Below, one piece after another: positions 9,089 to 17,109 of a DNA stretch of 64,000 nt. The translations under genes were made by a program, and so were the position numbers. Under the pieces are notes generated by a model. It was given only the letters and a program-made list of their open reading frames with translations. It was not told where the DNA came from and ran no database searches. Origin of the DNA: Saccharopolyspora hirsuta (lineage in GTDB: Bacteria; Actinomycetota; Actinomycetes; Mycobacteriales; Pseudonocardiaceae); assembly GCF_008630535.1 (NCBI RefSeq), contig NZ_VWPH01000002.1, positions 186,001 to 250,000 of the forward strand, written 5' to 3'. Positions within the stretch are counted from its first letter, which is position 1. Each line of letters starts with the position of its first letter.

Positions 9089-10042
9089 ATGCCACGGGTT
9101 GCGGCGATCGACTGCGGGACGAACTCGATCCGGTTGCTGGTGGCCGATGTGACGGTGCACGACGACGGTCGGCGCGACCTGCGCGACGTGTACCGCGGGA
9201 TGCGGATCGTCCGCCTCGGCCAGGGCGTGGACGCCACCGGGCGGCTCGCCGACGAGGCGCTGGAGCGGACCCGGGCGGCGCTGGCCGACTACGCCGCGAT
9301 GGCCGTCCGCAAGGGCGTCGAGAAGGTGCGCATGGTGGCGACCTCGGCGACCCGGGACGCGGCCAACCGCGAGGACTTCTTCGCCATGGTGCGGGACACG
9401 CTCGGCGTGGACGCCGAGGTGATCAGCGGCGACGAGGAGGCCCGGCTGTCGTTCACCGGCGCCGTCGGCGACCTCGACCCGCTGGACGGGCCGTTCGTGG
9501 TCACCGACGTCGGCGGCGGGTCCACCGAGGTCGTGGTCGGCACCTGGGACGGCGTGCGCGCCGACATCGCGGCCGCGCACTCGGCGGACGTGGGCTGCGT
9601 GCGGCTGACCGAGCGCTGCCTGCGCACCGACCCGCCCACCGACGAGGAGGTGCGGGAGGCCGAGAAGGTGGCCCGGCAGGTGCTGGACGAGGCCTTCGCC
9701 GCGGTGGACTGCTCGGGCGCGAGGACCTGGGTCGGCGTCGCGGGAACCGTCACCACGCTGTCCGCGATCGCGCAGGACCTCCCGGAATACGATCCGGCGG
9801 CAATTCATCTTTCCCGTATTTCCCAGAGCAAGGTCGAACGAATCACCGAAGAACTACTCGGCATGACGCACGAGGAACGCTCCGCAATCGGTTCGATGCA
9901 TCCGGGGCGGGTGGATGTCATCGGCGGTGGTGCGCTGGTGGTGAAGGTCCTCGCCGAGGAATTGGCGGAGCGCGCGGGGATCACCGGGGTAACTGTCAGT
10001 GAGCACGACATCCTCGATGGTATAGCCCTGTCTATCAGCTAG
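9089..10042 (+). CDS. ppx: Exopolyphosphatase / GppA-family phosphatase
   Basis: This 317-aa cytoplasmic protein of the ASKHA fold hydrolyses polyphosphate and/or pppGpp. The first phosphate-binding loop is AAIDCGTNSIRLLVAD at the N-terminus. The conserved block MVATSATRDAANRE and the second loop FVVTDVGGGSTEVVVG with the GVAGTVTTLSAIAQ segment are all visible. Length matches the short actinobacterial Ppx, without the C-terminal HD domain. An AGGAGGA site precedes the ATG at 9089. In mycobacteria this gene directly follows the eno-ftsB-DUF501 set; here it is displaced by about 4 kb. Confidence 0.93.
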   Translation: MPRVAAIDCGTNSIRLLVADVTVHDDGRRDLRDVYRGMRIVRLGQGVDATGRLADEALERTRAALADYAAMAVRKGVEKVRMVATSATRDAANREDFFAMVRDTLGVDAEVISGDEEARLSFTGAVGDLDPLDGPFVVTDVGGGSTEVVVGTWDGVRADIAAAHSADVGCVRLTERCLRTDPPTDEEVREAEKVARQVLDEAFAAVDCSGARTWVGVAGTVTTLSAIAQDLPEYDPAAIHLSRISQSKVERITEELLGMTHEERSAIGSMHPGRVDVIGGGALVVKVLAEELAERAGITGVTVSEHDILDGIALSIS

Positions 10043-10248
10043 TTCTCACGATGTGGAAATTTTATTCCAACTTTTGGGTGACAACTGGTCTTGATCGAAT
10101 CAGAAAGTGACGGCTTTGTGACAGTGCACCGGCGTGATCTGGTTCTCCCTTATGTTTACGCTCGTCTGACGCGGCGGTGAATGATCCGCCGCGCGTGGTG
10201 CCTTGGGAATGAACGCCCGGGGAGCGCGTGGAAACAGGAGGACGCTAA

Positions 10249-11865
10249 ATGCGGAAACGACGCTTGGTCGCTTGGGTTGCGGCCCCACTCGCCGTGGGGC
10301 TGCTCGCCAGCGGCTGCGGCGGTGGCGGCGGAGGGGCGGCCGAGGACGGCATCGTCACGGTCAACCACACCGAGCCCGAGAACCCGCTGGTGCCGAGCAA
10401 CACCACCGAGACCGGTGGTGGCAACGTGCTGAAGGCGATGTTCAGCGGTCTGGTCTCCTACGACGAGAAGACCTCCGAGCCGTACAACGAGGTCGCCGAG
10501 TCGATCGACACGACCGACAACAAGGTCTACAAGATCAAGCTCAAGCCGGGTTGGACCTTCCACGACGGCAGCCCGGTCACCGCGAACAGCTTCGTGAAGG
10601 CCTGGAACTACGCCGCCTACGGGCCCAACGGCCAGTCCACCACGTCCTTCTTCGAGCACATCGAGGGCTACGACCAGGTCAACCCGGGTGGCGAGGACGG
10701 CGAGGGCCCGCCTCCGTCCGCCAAGGAGATGTCCGGCCTGAAGGTGATCGACGACCTGAACTTCGAGGTCACCCTCGACGCGCCGTTCACCACCTTCCCG
10801 GTCATGCTCGGCTACACCGCGTTCTCCCCGATGCCGGAGAGCTTCTTCGCCGACCCGAAGGCGTTCGAGGAGCACCCGATCGGCAACGGGCCGTTCAAGT
10901 TCGACTCGCGCCAGCCGAACGCGTTCATCAAGCTCACCAAGTACGACCAGTACGCGGGCAAGAACAAGCCGCAGATCAACGGCATCGAGTTCCGCATCTA
11001 CAACGAGCTGGAGACCGCCTACCAGGACCTGGTCTCGGGCAACCTCGACTTCGTCGACCAGCTGCCGCCGTCGGCGATGGTCGGCGACAAGTGGAAGACC
11101 GACCTGCAGGACCGCGGTGAGGCCAAGCCGATCCTGAGCAACAACGCGCTGCAGGTGCCGCTGTACGACCCGAAGTACCAGGACCCGAAGGTGCGGCAGG
11201 CCATCTCGATGGCCATCGACCGCAAGCAGATCACCTCGACGGTCTTCCAGAACACCTACGAGCCGGCCAACGGCTGGGTGCCGGGCGGCGTCATCCCGGG
11301 CTACCAGGACGGCGGCTGCGGCGAGTTCTGCGAGTTCAACCCGGAGAAGGCCAAGCAGCTGCTGGCCGAGGCCAACTTCCAGGGCCCGGTGACCATCACC
11401 TCGAACTCCGACGGCGGTCACAAGGAGTGGATCGAGGCCATCTGCGGCCAGATCAAGAACAACCTGGGCGTGGACTGCGTCTTCAACCCGGTCCCGACCT
11501 TCGCCGAGTTCCTGAAGATGCACAAGGAGAACGCGCACAACGGGCCGTTCCGCTTCGGCTGGCTGGGTGACTACCCGGCGGCCGAGACCTTCCTCGGCAA
11601 GATCTACCGCACCGGTGCGTCGTCGAACTACATGCGCTACTCCAGCCCCGAGTTCGACGCGGCGATGGACCGCGCGGACCAGGCGCCCACCGAGGAGGAG
11701 GCCAACAAGCTCTACGGCGAGGCGGAGAAGATCCTGGCCAGGGACATGCCGTCCATCCCGCTTTGGAACCAGAAGGCCTCCGTCGGCTGGTCCGACCGGC
11801 TGGAAGGTGCGACGGTGACCTTTGACCGGAACCTGAACTTCGAGACCGTCAAGCTGAAGTCCTGA
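10249..11865 (+). CDS. ABC transporter peptide-binding lipoprotein (family 5 SBP)
   Basis: This 538-aa lipoprotein captures oligopeptides or dipeptides outside the membrane for the import system that follows. The signal peptide ends in the lipobox LLASGCGG, with the lipidated Cys at about residue 23. The family-5 binding fold is shown by the VNHTEPENPLVPSNTTE start, GWTFHDGSPVTANSFVKAW, and the C-terminal IPLWNQKASVGWSDRLEG. ATG 10249 has an excellent AGGAGGA site at 10237-10243. It is the first gene of a five-gene operon and has 206 bp of upstream DNA in which I see no certain promoter. Confidence 0.94.
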   Translation: MRKRRLVAWVAAPLAVGLLASGCGGGGGGAAEDGIVTVNHTEPENPLVPSNTTETGGGNVLKAMFSGLVSYDEKTSEPYNEVAESIDTTDNKVYKIKLKPGWTFHDGSPVTANSFVKAWNYAAYGPNGQSTTSFFEHIEGYDQVNPGGEDGEGPPPSAKEMSGLKVIDDLNFEVTLDAPFTTFPVMLGYTAFSPMPESFFADPKAFEEHPIGNGPFKFDSRQPNAFIKLTKYDQYAGKNKPQINGIEFRIYNELETAYQDLVSGNLDFVDQLPPSAMVGDKWKTDLQDRGEAKPILSNNALQVPLYDPKYQDPKVRQAISMAIDRKQITSTVFQNTYEPANGWVPGGVIPGYQDGGCGEFCEFNPEKAKQLLAEANFQGPVTITSNSDGGHKEWIEAICGQIKNNLGVDCVFNPVPTFAEFLKMHKENAHNGPFRFGWLGDYPAAETFLGKIYRTGASSNYMRYSSPEFDAAMDRADQAPTEEEANKLYGEAEKILARDMPSIPLWNQKASVGWSDRLEGATVTFDRNLNFETVKLKS

Positions 11866-11933
11866 TCGGGTAAGTCCGGGTCCGGCCCGACCAGTGCGGG
11901 CCGGGCCCGGCTTGCGTCCTGGAGGAGGTTCAC

Positions 11934-12860
11934 GTGGGACGCTACGTGCTGCGGCGGCTGCTGCAGCTGATCCCGGTATTCATCGGGACGACCTTCATCA
12001 TCTACGCCCTGATCTGGGCGTTGCCCGGCGACCCGTTCGCCGGCCGCTGCGGGGACCGGCCGTGCCCGCCCGCCTACATCGCGGAGATGACCGAGAAGTA
12101 CAACCTGAACGACCCGGTGATCGTTCAGTACTTCAAGTACCTGGGTCAGATCCTCACGGGTGACTTCGGCGAGACCTTCGCCGGCATCGAGGTCAACCAG
12201 CTGGTGGCCGACGCCTACCCGATCACCCTGCGGCTGGCCATCGTCGCGCTGGCCTTCGCCGCGCTGATCGGCATCGGCGCGGGCATCCTGACCGGTCTGC
12301 GCGGGCGCGGGTTCATGGACAACCTCGTGCTGATGTCCACCCTGTTCCTGATCTCGCTGCCGGTGTTCGTCACCGGTTTCATCCTGCAGGTCGTGCTGGG
12401 CACCGAGCTCGGCATCATCACGCCGAGCGTCAGCTCCCGGGCCACCTGGGGCGAGCTGATCGTGCCGGGCTTCGTGCTGGGCAGCACCTCGATGGCCTAC
12501 GTGGCGCGGCTGACCCGGACCAGCCTGATGGAGAACAAGCGGGCCGACTACGTGCGCACCGCGGTGGCCAAGGGGCTCGAGCCCAAGCGGGTCGTCGGCG
12601 TGCACCTGCTGCGCAACTCGCTGATCCCGGTGATCACGTTCCTGGGCACCGAGCTCGGCGCGCTCATGGGCGGTGCCATCGTCACCGAGGGCATCTTCAA
12701 CATCCGCGGCATCGGCGGACTGGTCTACAAGGCCATCCTCACCAAGGAGGGCACCACGGTGGTCGGCATCGTGACCCTGCTGGTCCTGGTGTACCTGCTG
12801 ATGAACCTGCTCGTGGACCTGCTCTACGCGGTTCTCGACCCGAGGATCCGATATGACTGA
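11934..12860 (+). CDS. ABC transporter permease (DppB/OppB type)
   Basis: This 308-aa inner-membrane permease has about six transmembrane helices. The first helix and the periplasmic domain WALPGDPFAGRC begin the protein. The BPD_transp_1 domain spans about 95-305 and contains the cytoplasmic coupling (EAA) loop RADYVRTAVAKGLEPKRVVGVH. GTG 11934 has a GGAGGAGG site at 11922-11929. It lies 68 bp after the binding-protein gene and overlaps the next permease by 8 bp. An extra pair of Cys residues, RCGDRPCPP, lies in the extracytoplasmic part and may form a disulfide. Confidence 0.93.
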   Translation: MGRYVLRRLLQLIPVFIGTTFIIYALIWALPGDPFAGRCGDRPCPPAYIAEMTEKYNLNDPVIVQYFKYLGQILTGDFGETFAGIEVNQLVADAYPITLRLAIVALAFAALIGIGAGILTGLRGRGFMDNLVLMSTLFLISLPVFVTGFILQVVLGTELGIITPSVSSRATWGELIVPGFVLGSTSMAYVARLTRTSLMENKRADYVRTAVAKGLEPKRVVGVHLLRNSLIPVITFLGTELGALMGGAIVTEGIFNIRGIGGLVYKAILTKEGTTVVGIVTLLVLVYLLMNLLVDLLYAVLDPRIRYD

Positions 12861-13812
12861 ACAAAGCGCAGCCAGCCTGACGTCGGAGCCGACTCCGCCC
12901 GGGCCGGAGACCGCAGCGGCCAAGCCCGCCGAGAAGAACCAGAAGCCGCGCGGGCTGTGGGGCGACGCCTGGCGCGACCTGCGCCGCCGGCCGATCTTCC
13001 TGGTCTCGATGGCGATCATCTTCGTGCTGCTGGTGATGTCGTTCTTCCCGCAGCTGTTCACCTCGGTGGACCCCAACCACATGGACCTGTCCCGGGCCCG
13101 GCAGACGCCGTCGGCGGAGGCCTGGTTCGGCTACGACACCCAGGGCCGCGACATCTTCGCCCGGTCCATCTACGGCGCTCGCGCCTCGATCATCGTCGGC
13201 GTCATGGCGACCGTGCTGACGGTGCTGATCGGTTCGATCTTCGGCCTGATCGCCGGTTACTTCGGCGGCTGGCTGGACAGCCTGCTGTCCCGGTTCGGCG
13301 AGATCTTCCTGGGCCTGCCGTTCGTGCTGGGTGCGATCGTCATCCTGACCACGCTGAACCCGGCCACCGAGGTCCCCGACGCCTTCAAGATCACCTCGCT
13401 GGTGATCCTGTCGATCTCGATCCTGTCCTGGCCGATCTCGATGCGGATCATGCGGTCCGCGGCGATCTCGGCGCGCAACCAGGACTACGTCAAGGCCGCG
13501 CGCGCCCTGGGGGCGGGGCCGGTGCGGATCATCCTGCGGCACATGCTGCCGAACTGCCTGGCGCCGGTCCTGGTGTACGCCACGATCGCGCTCGGGTCGT
13601 TCATCGCCGTCGAGGCGACGCTGTCGTTCCTCGGCCTGGGGCTGCGGTCGCCGGTGGTGTCCTGGGGCGTGATGATCGCCGACTCGCGCCAGTACATCCA
13701 GACCTCGCCGCACCTGCTGATCTTCCCGGCGGCGTTCCTGGTGGTCACGGTGCTGGCGTTCGTGATGCTCGGGGACGCCGTGCGCGACGCGCTCGACCCG
13801 AAGCAGAAGTAG
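12853..13812 (+). CDS. ABC transporter permease (DppC/OppC type)
   Basis: This 319-aa permease partners the preceding one. A cytoplasmic N-terminal extension of about 45 residues is followed by the OppC N-terminal helix (IFLVSMAIIFVLLVMSFFP), the motif FGYDTQGRDIFARSIYGAR, and the permease domain with the coupling loop NQDYVKAARALGAGPVRI. The start ATG overlaps the end of the upstream gene, so translation is coupled. Confidence 0.93.
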   Translation: MTEQSAASLTSEPTPPGPETAAAKPAEKNQKPRGLWGDAWRDLRRRPIFLVSMAIIFVLLVMSFFPQLFTSVDPNHMDLSRARQTPSAEAWFGYDTQGRDIFARSIYGARASIIVGVMATVLTVLIGSIFGLIAGYFGGWLDSLLSRFGEIFLGLPFVLGAIVILTTLNPATEVPDAFKITSLVILSISILSWPISMRIMRSAAISARNQDYVKAARALGAGPVRIILRHMLPNCLAPVLVYATIALGSFIAVEATLSFLGLGLRSPVVSWGVMIADSRQYIQTSPHLLIFPAAFLVVTVLAFVMLGDAVRDALDPKQK

Positions 13813-13822
13813 GAGAAACCCT

Positions 13823-14833
13823 TTGTCTACTGTGGACGAGAAGACCGCGGGGGAGCACCTGCTGGAGGTCGAGGACCTGCACGTGGAGTTCCGCACCCGC
13901 GACGGGGTGGCCAAGGTCCTCAACGGCGTCAGCTACCACGTCGACGCCGGGGAGACCCTGGCCGTGCTGGGGGAGTCCGGTTCCGGCAAGAGCGTCACCG
14001 CCCAGACCATCATGGGCATCCTGGACATCCCGCCGGGCGCGGTCACCGGGGGCTCGATCCGCTACCGCGGTGAGGACCTCCTCGCGGCCTCCGACAACCG
14101 GCGGCGCGAGCTGCGCGGCGAGTCGATGGCGATGATCTTCCAGGACGCGCTGTCGGCGCTGAACCCGGTGTACACGGTCGGCTTCCAGATCGCCGAGCAG
14201 CTCCGGCTGCGGCGCGGCATGTCCCGCAAGGACGCCACGAAGAAGGCGGTCGAGCTGCTCGACCAGGTGAAGATCCCGAACGCCAAGCAGCGCGTGAAGG
14301 AGTTCCCGCACCAGTTCTCCGGCGGCATGCGGCAGCGCGCCATGATCGCGATGTCGCTGGCCCTGGACCCGGACCTGCTGATCGCCGACGAGCCGACCAC
14401 CGCGCTGGACGTTACGGTGCAGGCGCAGATCATGGACCTGCTCGACGAGCTGCGCCGCGAGCGCGGCATGGGTTTGATCCTGATCACCCACGACCTGGGC
14501 GTGGTCGCCGAGGTCGCGGACCGGATCGTGGTGATGTACGCGGGGCGGATCGTGGAGTCCTCCGACGCGTACTCGCTGTACAAGCAGCCGGGCCACCCCT
14601 ACACCGAGGGGCTGATGAGGTCGATCCCGCGGCTGGACCTCAAGGGCCAGGAGCTGGAGACCATCAAGGGCCTGCCGCCGAACCTGCTGGCGGTACCGCC
14701 GGGCTGCCCGTTCCACCCGCGCTGCCCGCGCGCCGAGGAGCGGTGCGGCACCGAGGTCCCGGAGTACCACCAGCTGGGGTTGGGGCGGATCAGCGCCTGC
14801 CACTTCGCGGAGGAGATGATGAGCCGTGGCTGA
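13823..14833 (+). CDS. ABC transporter ATP-binding protein (DppD/OppD type)
   Basis: This 336-aa ATPase drives peptide import. It shows the Walker A loop GESGSGKS, the ABC signature [14 protein letters not shown], Walker [14 protein letters not shown] and the switch His in [10 protein letters not shown]. The C-terminal Cys cluster ([15 protein letters not shown]) is typical of the Opp/Dpp subfamily, where it can hold an iron-sulfur cluster. Translation begins at TTG 13823 with AGGAG at 13811-13815. The last 8 bp overlap the next ATPase gene. Confidence 0.93.
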   Translation: MSTVDEKTAGEHLLEVEDLHVEFRTRDGVAKVLNGVSYHVDAGETLAVLGESGSGKSVTAQTIMGILDIPPGAVTGGSIRYRGEDLLAASDNRRRELRGESMAMIFQDALSALNPVYTVGFQIAEQLRLRRGMSRKDATKKAVELLDQVKIPNAKQRVKEFPHQFSGGMRQRAMIAMSLALDPDLLIADEPTTALDVTVQAQIMDLLDELRRERGMGLILITHDLGVVAEVADRIVVMYAGRIVESSDAYSLYKQPGHPYTEGLMRSIPRLDLKGQELETIKGLPPNLLAVPPGCPFHPRCPRAEERCGTEVPEYHQLGLGRISACHFAEEMMSRG

Positions 14834-15827
14834 GCCGATCCTCCAGGTGAAGGACCTGGTCAAGCACTTCCCGGTGACGCGCGGCGTGCTGTTCAAGCGC
14901 ACCATCGGGCACGTGCGGGCCGTCGACGGCGTGTCGTTCGACCTGAACAAGGGCGAGACCCTCGGCGTGGTCGGCGAGTCGGGTTGCGGCAAGTCGACCC
15001 TGGCGCAGGTGCTGATGCGGCTGGAGAAGCCGACCAGCGGCAGCGCGCTGTTCGAGGGCCGCGACATGTTCAAGATGCGCGGGTCGGAGCTGCGCAAGCT
15101 GCGGCGCGACCTGCAGATCGTGCTGCAGGACCCGTACACCTCGCTGAACCCGCGGCGCACCGTCGGCGACATCGTCGGCGAGCCCTTCGAGATCCACCCC
15201 GAGGTGGCGCCGAAGGGCGAGCGGCGGCGCAAGGTGCAGGAGCTGCTGGAGGTGGTGGGGCTCAACCCCGAGCACATCCAGCGCTACCCGCACCAGTTCT
15301 CCGGCGGTCAGCGGCAGCGCATCGGCATCGCGCGGGCGCTGGCGCTGCGGCCGAAGGTGATCGTCTGCGACGAGCCGGTGTCCGCGCTGGACGTCTCCAT
15401 CCAGGCGCAGGTGATGAACCTGCTCGGCGACCTCCAGAAGGAGTTCGGCCTGTCGTACATCTTCATCGCCCACGACCTCGGGGTGGTGCGCCACCTGTCC
15501 GACCGGGTGGCGGTGATGTACCTGGGCAAGATGGTGGAGGTCGGCACCGACGAGCAGATCTACGAGCACCCGCAGCACCCGTACACCCAGGCGCTGCTGT
15601 CCTCGGTGCCGGTCCCGGACCCGACCCTGCGCGGCAAGCGCGAGGTCATCCGCCTGACCGGCGACGTGCCGAGCCCGGCGAACCCGCCCTCGGGCTGCCG
15701 CTTCCGCACCCGCTGCTGGAAGGCCCAGGACCGCTGCGCGGAGGAGGTCCCGCAGCTGGAGGTCCGCCTGGGCGACCACCCCTCGGCGTGCCACTTCGCC
15801 GAGGAGCGCCCCCACGTCGTGTCCTGA
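14826..15827 (+). CDS. ABC transporter ATP-binding protein (DppF/OppF type)
   Basis: This 333-aa ATPase forms the second half of the heterodimeric engine. Walker A is GESGCGKST, the signature is [15 protein letters not shown], Walker B is [13 protein letters not shown], and the switch is FIAHDLGVV. The C-terminal oligopeptide-transporter extension contains [15 protein letters not shown]. The GTG start at 14826 overlaps the previous gene. The gene is followed 12 bp later by a strong terminator, closing the operon. Confidence 0.93.
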   Translation: MAEPILQVKDLVKHFPVTRGVLFKRTIGHVRAVDGVSFDLNKGETLGVVGESGCGKSTLAQVLMRLEKPTSGSALFEGRDMFKMRGSELRKLRRDLQIVLQDPYTSLNPRRTVGDIVGEPFEIHPEVAPKGERRRKVQELLEVVGLNPEHIQRYPHQFSGGQRQRIGIARALALRPKVIVCDEPVSALDVSIQAQVMNLLGDLQKEFGLSYIFIAHDLGVVRHLSDRVAVMYLGKMVEVGTDEQIYEHPQHPYTQALLSSVPVPDPTLRGKREVIRLTGDVPSPANPPSGCRFRTRCWKAQDRCAEEVPQLEVRLGDHPSACHFAEERPHVVS

Positions 15828-15839
15828 CGGGGAGTTCTC

Positions 15840-15886
15840 ACGGTGAAGGGCACCCCCGACCGCTGGTCGGGGGTGCCCTTCACCGT
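15840..15886. terminator. 22-bp perfect terminator stem after the peptide importer
   Basis: The arm at 15840-15861, beginning ACGGTGAAGGGCAC, pairs perfectly with 15865-15886 around a GCT loop. There is no T-tract, which is usual for actinobacterial hairpin terminators. It also faces the end of the decayed minus-strand HTH gene, so it could act in both directions. Confidence 0.85.
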
Positions 15887-16080
15887 TACCGGTCGAGTAC
15901 GCCGTCCTTGACGTGGCGTAGGAAAGCCTGCCACTGGCCACGCTGATTTGCGCCCTTCGCAAGGGTTTTGATCTCGTCGATGTCCTCCTGCGACGCCTCG
16001 TAGAACCGCAGCAAGGCGTCGAGCTCGGCCCGTTTGGTCGGCACGGCCCCGAGCTCGATCTTTCTGATCTTCGACTCTGC
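15886..16080 (-). pseudogene. Fragment of an XRE/DUF5753-type HTH regulator
   Basis: About 64 codons look like the part of actinobacterial XRE-DUF5753 regulators that follows the recognition helix: ESKIRKIELGAVPTKRAELD, then ALLRFYEASQEDIDEIKTLA and a final WQAFLRHVKDG. The start of the HTH is missing. Upstream in the same frame the sequence turns into Pro/Arg/His-rich nonsense at about 16080. The C-terminal DUF5753 domain is also absent. It is best read as a remnant left by deletion; a short functional peptide cannot be excluded. Confidence 0.55.
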
Positions 16081-16191
16081 GGGGTGGAGGTGGAGGCGTG
16101 GCAGGTGCAGCGGCTTGCGCCGGAGTCGGAGTGGATCCGCGAGGACACCTGCATGGACTGCTGGCGGCGGATCAGCGCCCGGTGGTCGTGA
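16075..16191 (+). pseudogene. Fragment of a small actinobacterial zinc-finger protein
   Basis: On the plus strand, about 38 codons ending at a TGA at 16189-16191 read LCGVEVEAWQVQ, then APESEWIREDTCMDCWRRIS. The spacing LCG...TCMDCW resembles small zinc-finger proteins often encoded beside DUF5753 regulators in Pseudonocardiaceae. No start codon or N-terminal half is present. It abuts the HTH fragment at about 16080, which marks the likely deletion junction. The identification rests on a short match and is tentative. Confidence 0.4.
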
Positions 16192-16227
16192 GTGCAAAGA
16201 CCGGCTGGAGCCGGTTTACGCACTCAC
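16188..16227. terminator. Hairpin of the GTGAG family
   Basis: GTGAGTGC (16188-16195) pairs with GCACTCAC (16220-16227), and ACCGGCT pairs with AGCCGGT in the inner stem. It overlaps the stop codon of the zinc-finger remnant. It shares its outer arm with the hairpins at 35081, 41620, 49239 and 56664 while the inner arm differs. Confidence 0.65.
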
Positions 16228-16278
16228 GACACCTGACCTGCACAAACACGACCTTCAGCGAACAAGGGGTGACCAGGG

Positions 16279-16671
16279 ATGTTCTGGCTTCAGGTGAGCA
16301 CGCTGGTGCTTGTCAACGTGCTGATCGCGAGCATGCTGCTGATCCGCCCGCCGCGGGTGCAGCACGGCGGTGCTGGTGATGGGGCGCTCAACGTCTGGCA
16401 GCTGATCGAGGAGGTCGAGACCGAGCGACAACAGCAGGCCGCCTCCGGTCGGACTCCTGAAGTGGTCCGGTGCCCGATTGCCCCCGACCTCGCGGGCGCC
16501 GGACCTCCCGGTGGGCCGGGCGTCGCCCCTCCCCGCGCCCGGCCCACCGCCCCACGCTGGGTACGAATTTGCGCGATGTGGCGCTGGAGGCGCTGGGTGA
16601 GAACGGGCGGACGAACTCAGCGGCACCGTCGAAGAACGCAATTGGCCTCTCGACTTCCCCGCTGTACCTGA
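16279..16671 (+). CDS. Hypothetical small membrane protein
   Basis: I do not recognise this 130-aa protein. The N-terminus MFWLQVSTLVLVNVLIASML is a clear transmembrane helix, followed by an amphipathic segment (LNVWQLIEEVETERQQQ). After about residue 60 the sequence becomes Pro/Arg-rich and looks low-quality, so the true gene may be shorter or frameshifted. AGGGG at about 16264 is a weak ribosome site for ATG 16279. It follows the HTH/zinc-finger relics and precedes the riboswitch. Confidence 0.4.
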   Translation: MFWLQVSTLVLVNVLIASMLLIRPPRVQHGGAGDGALNVWQLIEEVETERQQQAASGRTPEVVRCPIAPDLAGAGPPGGPGVAPPRARPTAPRWVRICAMWRWRRWVRTGGRTQRHRRRTQLASRLPRCT

Positions 16672-16789
16672 TCTCGGCCGTTCGGGTGTGGGGCGGATCT
16701 CAGCGCGGCGTAGATCGACTTCACCGGCCGTGGCCGGGGGCCGGACGTCGGACGGGCCTTGCCAACGGGGTCCTGGTCGATAGCCTTGG

Positions 16790-16985
16790 CCGTGCTGGTG
16801 GTTCGTCCGCCCCCTGCGGGGGTGGGCGAGGCAAGAGGGAACCCGGTGCGAATCCGGGACTGCCCCGCAGCGGTGAGCGGGAACGACCGCCGTCATCGAG
16901 CACTGGGCCGGAGGGCCTGGGAAGCGACGGCCAGTAGGAGCCTCCGAGCAGGAGAACGCCCGCGAGTCCGAAGACCTGCCACCGG
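16790..16985 (+). promoter_or_regulatory. Cobalamin (B12) riboswitch of metE
   Basis: The conserved core is clear: AGAGGGAACCCGGTGCGAATC and the B12 box GGGACTGCCCCGCAGCGGT at about 16835-16874, then the 3' element GCGAGTCCGAAGACCTGCC ending near 16980. Just after it, GCGCCC (16987-16992) can pair with GGGCGC (17003-17008), a plausible expression hairpin. It lies about 125 bp before metE, the B12-independent methionine synthase, so B12 is expected to turn metE off. The remaining gene-free sequence from 16672 shows nothing else recognisable. Confidence 0.95.
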
Positions 16986-17109
16986 TGCGCCCGCCGACCG
17001 GTGGGCGCGGTCCGAGGTCTCGCGGGAGGACCTGGCCGACGAGCGGCTGCTGCCTGCCCGCTGGCCCGCGCCCGCACGACCTCGGCACACCTGATGTCGA
17101 GCTCGCGAG

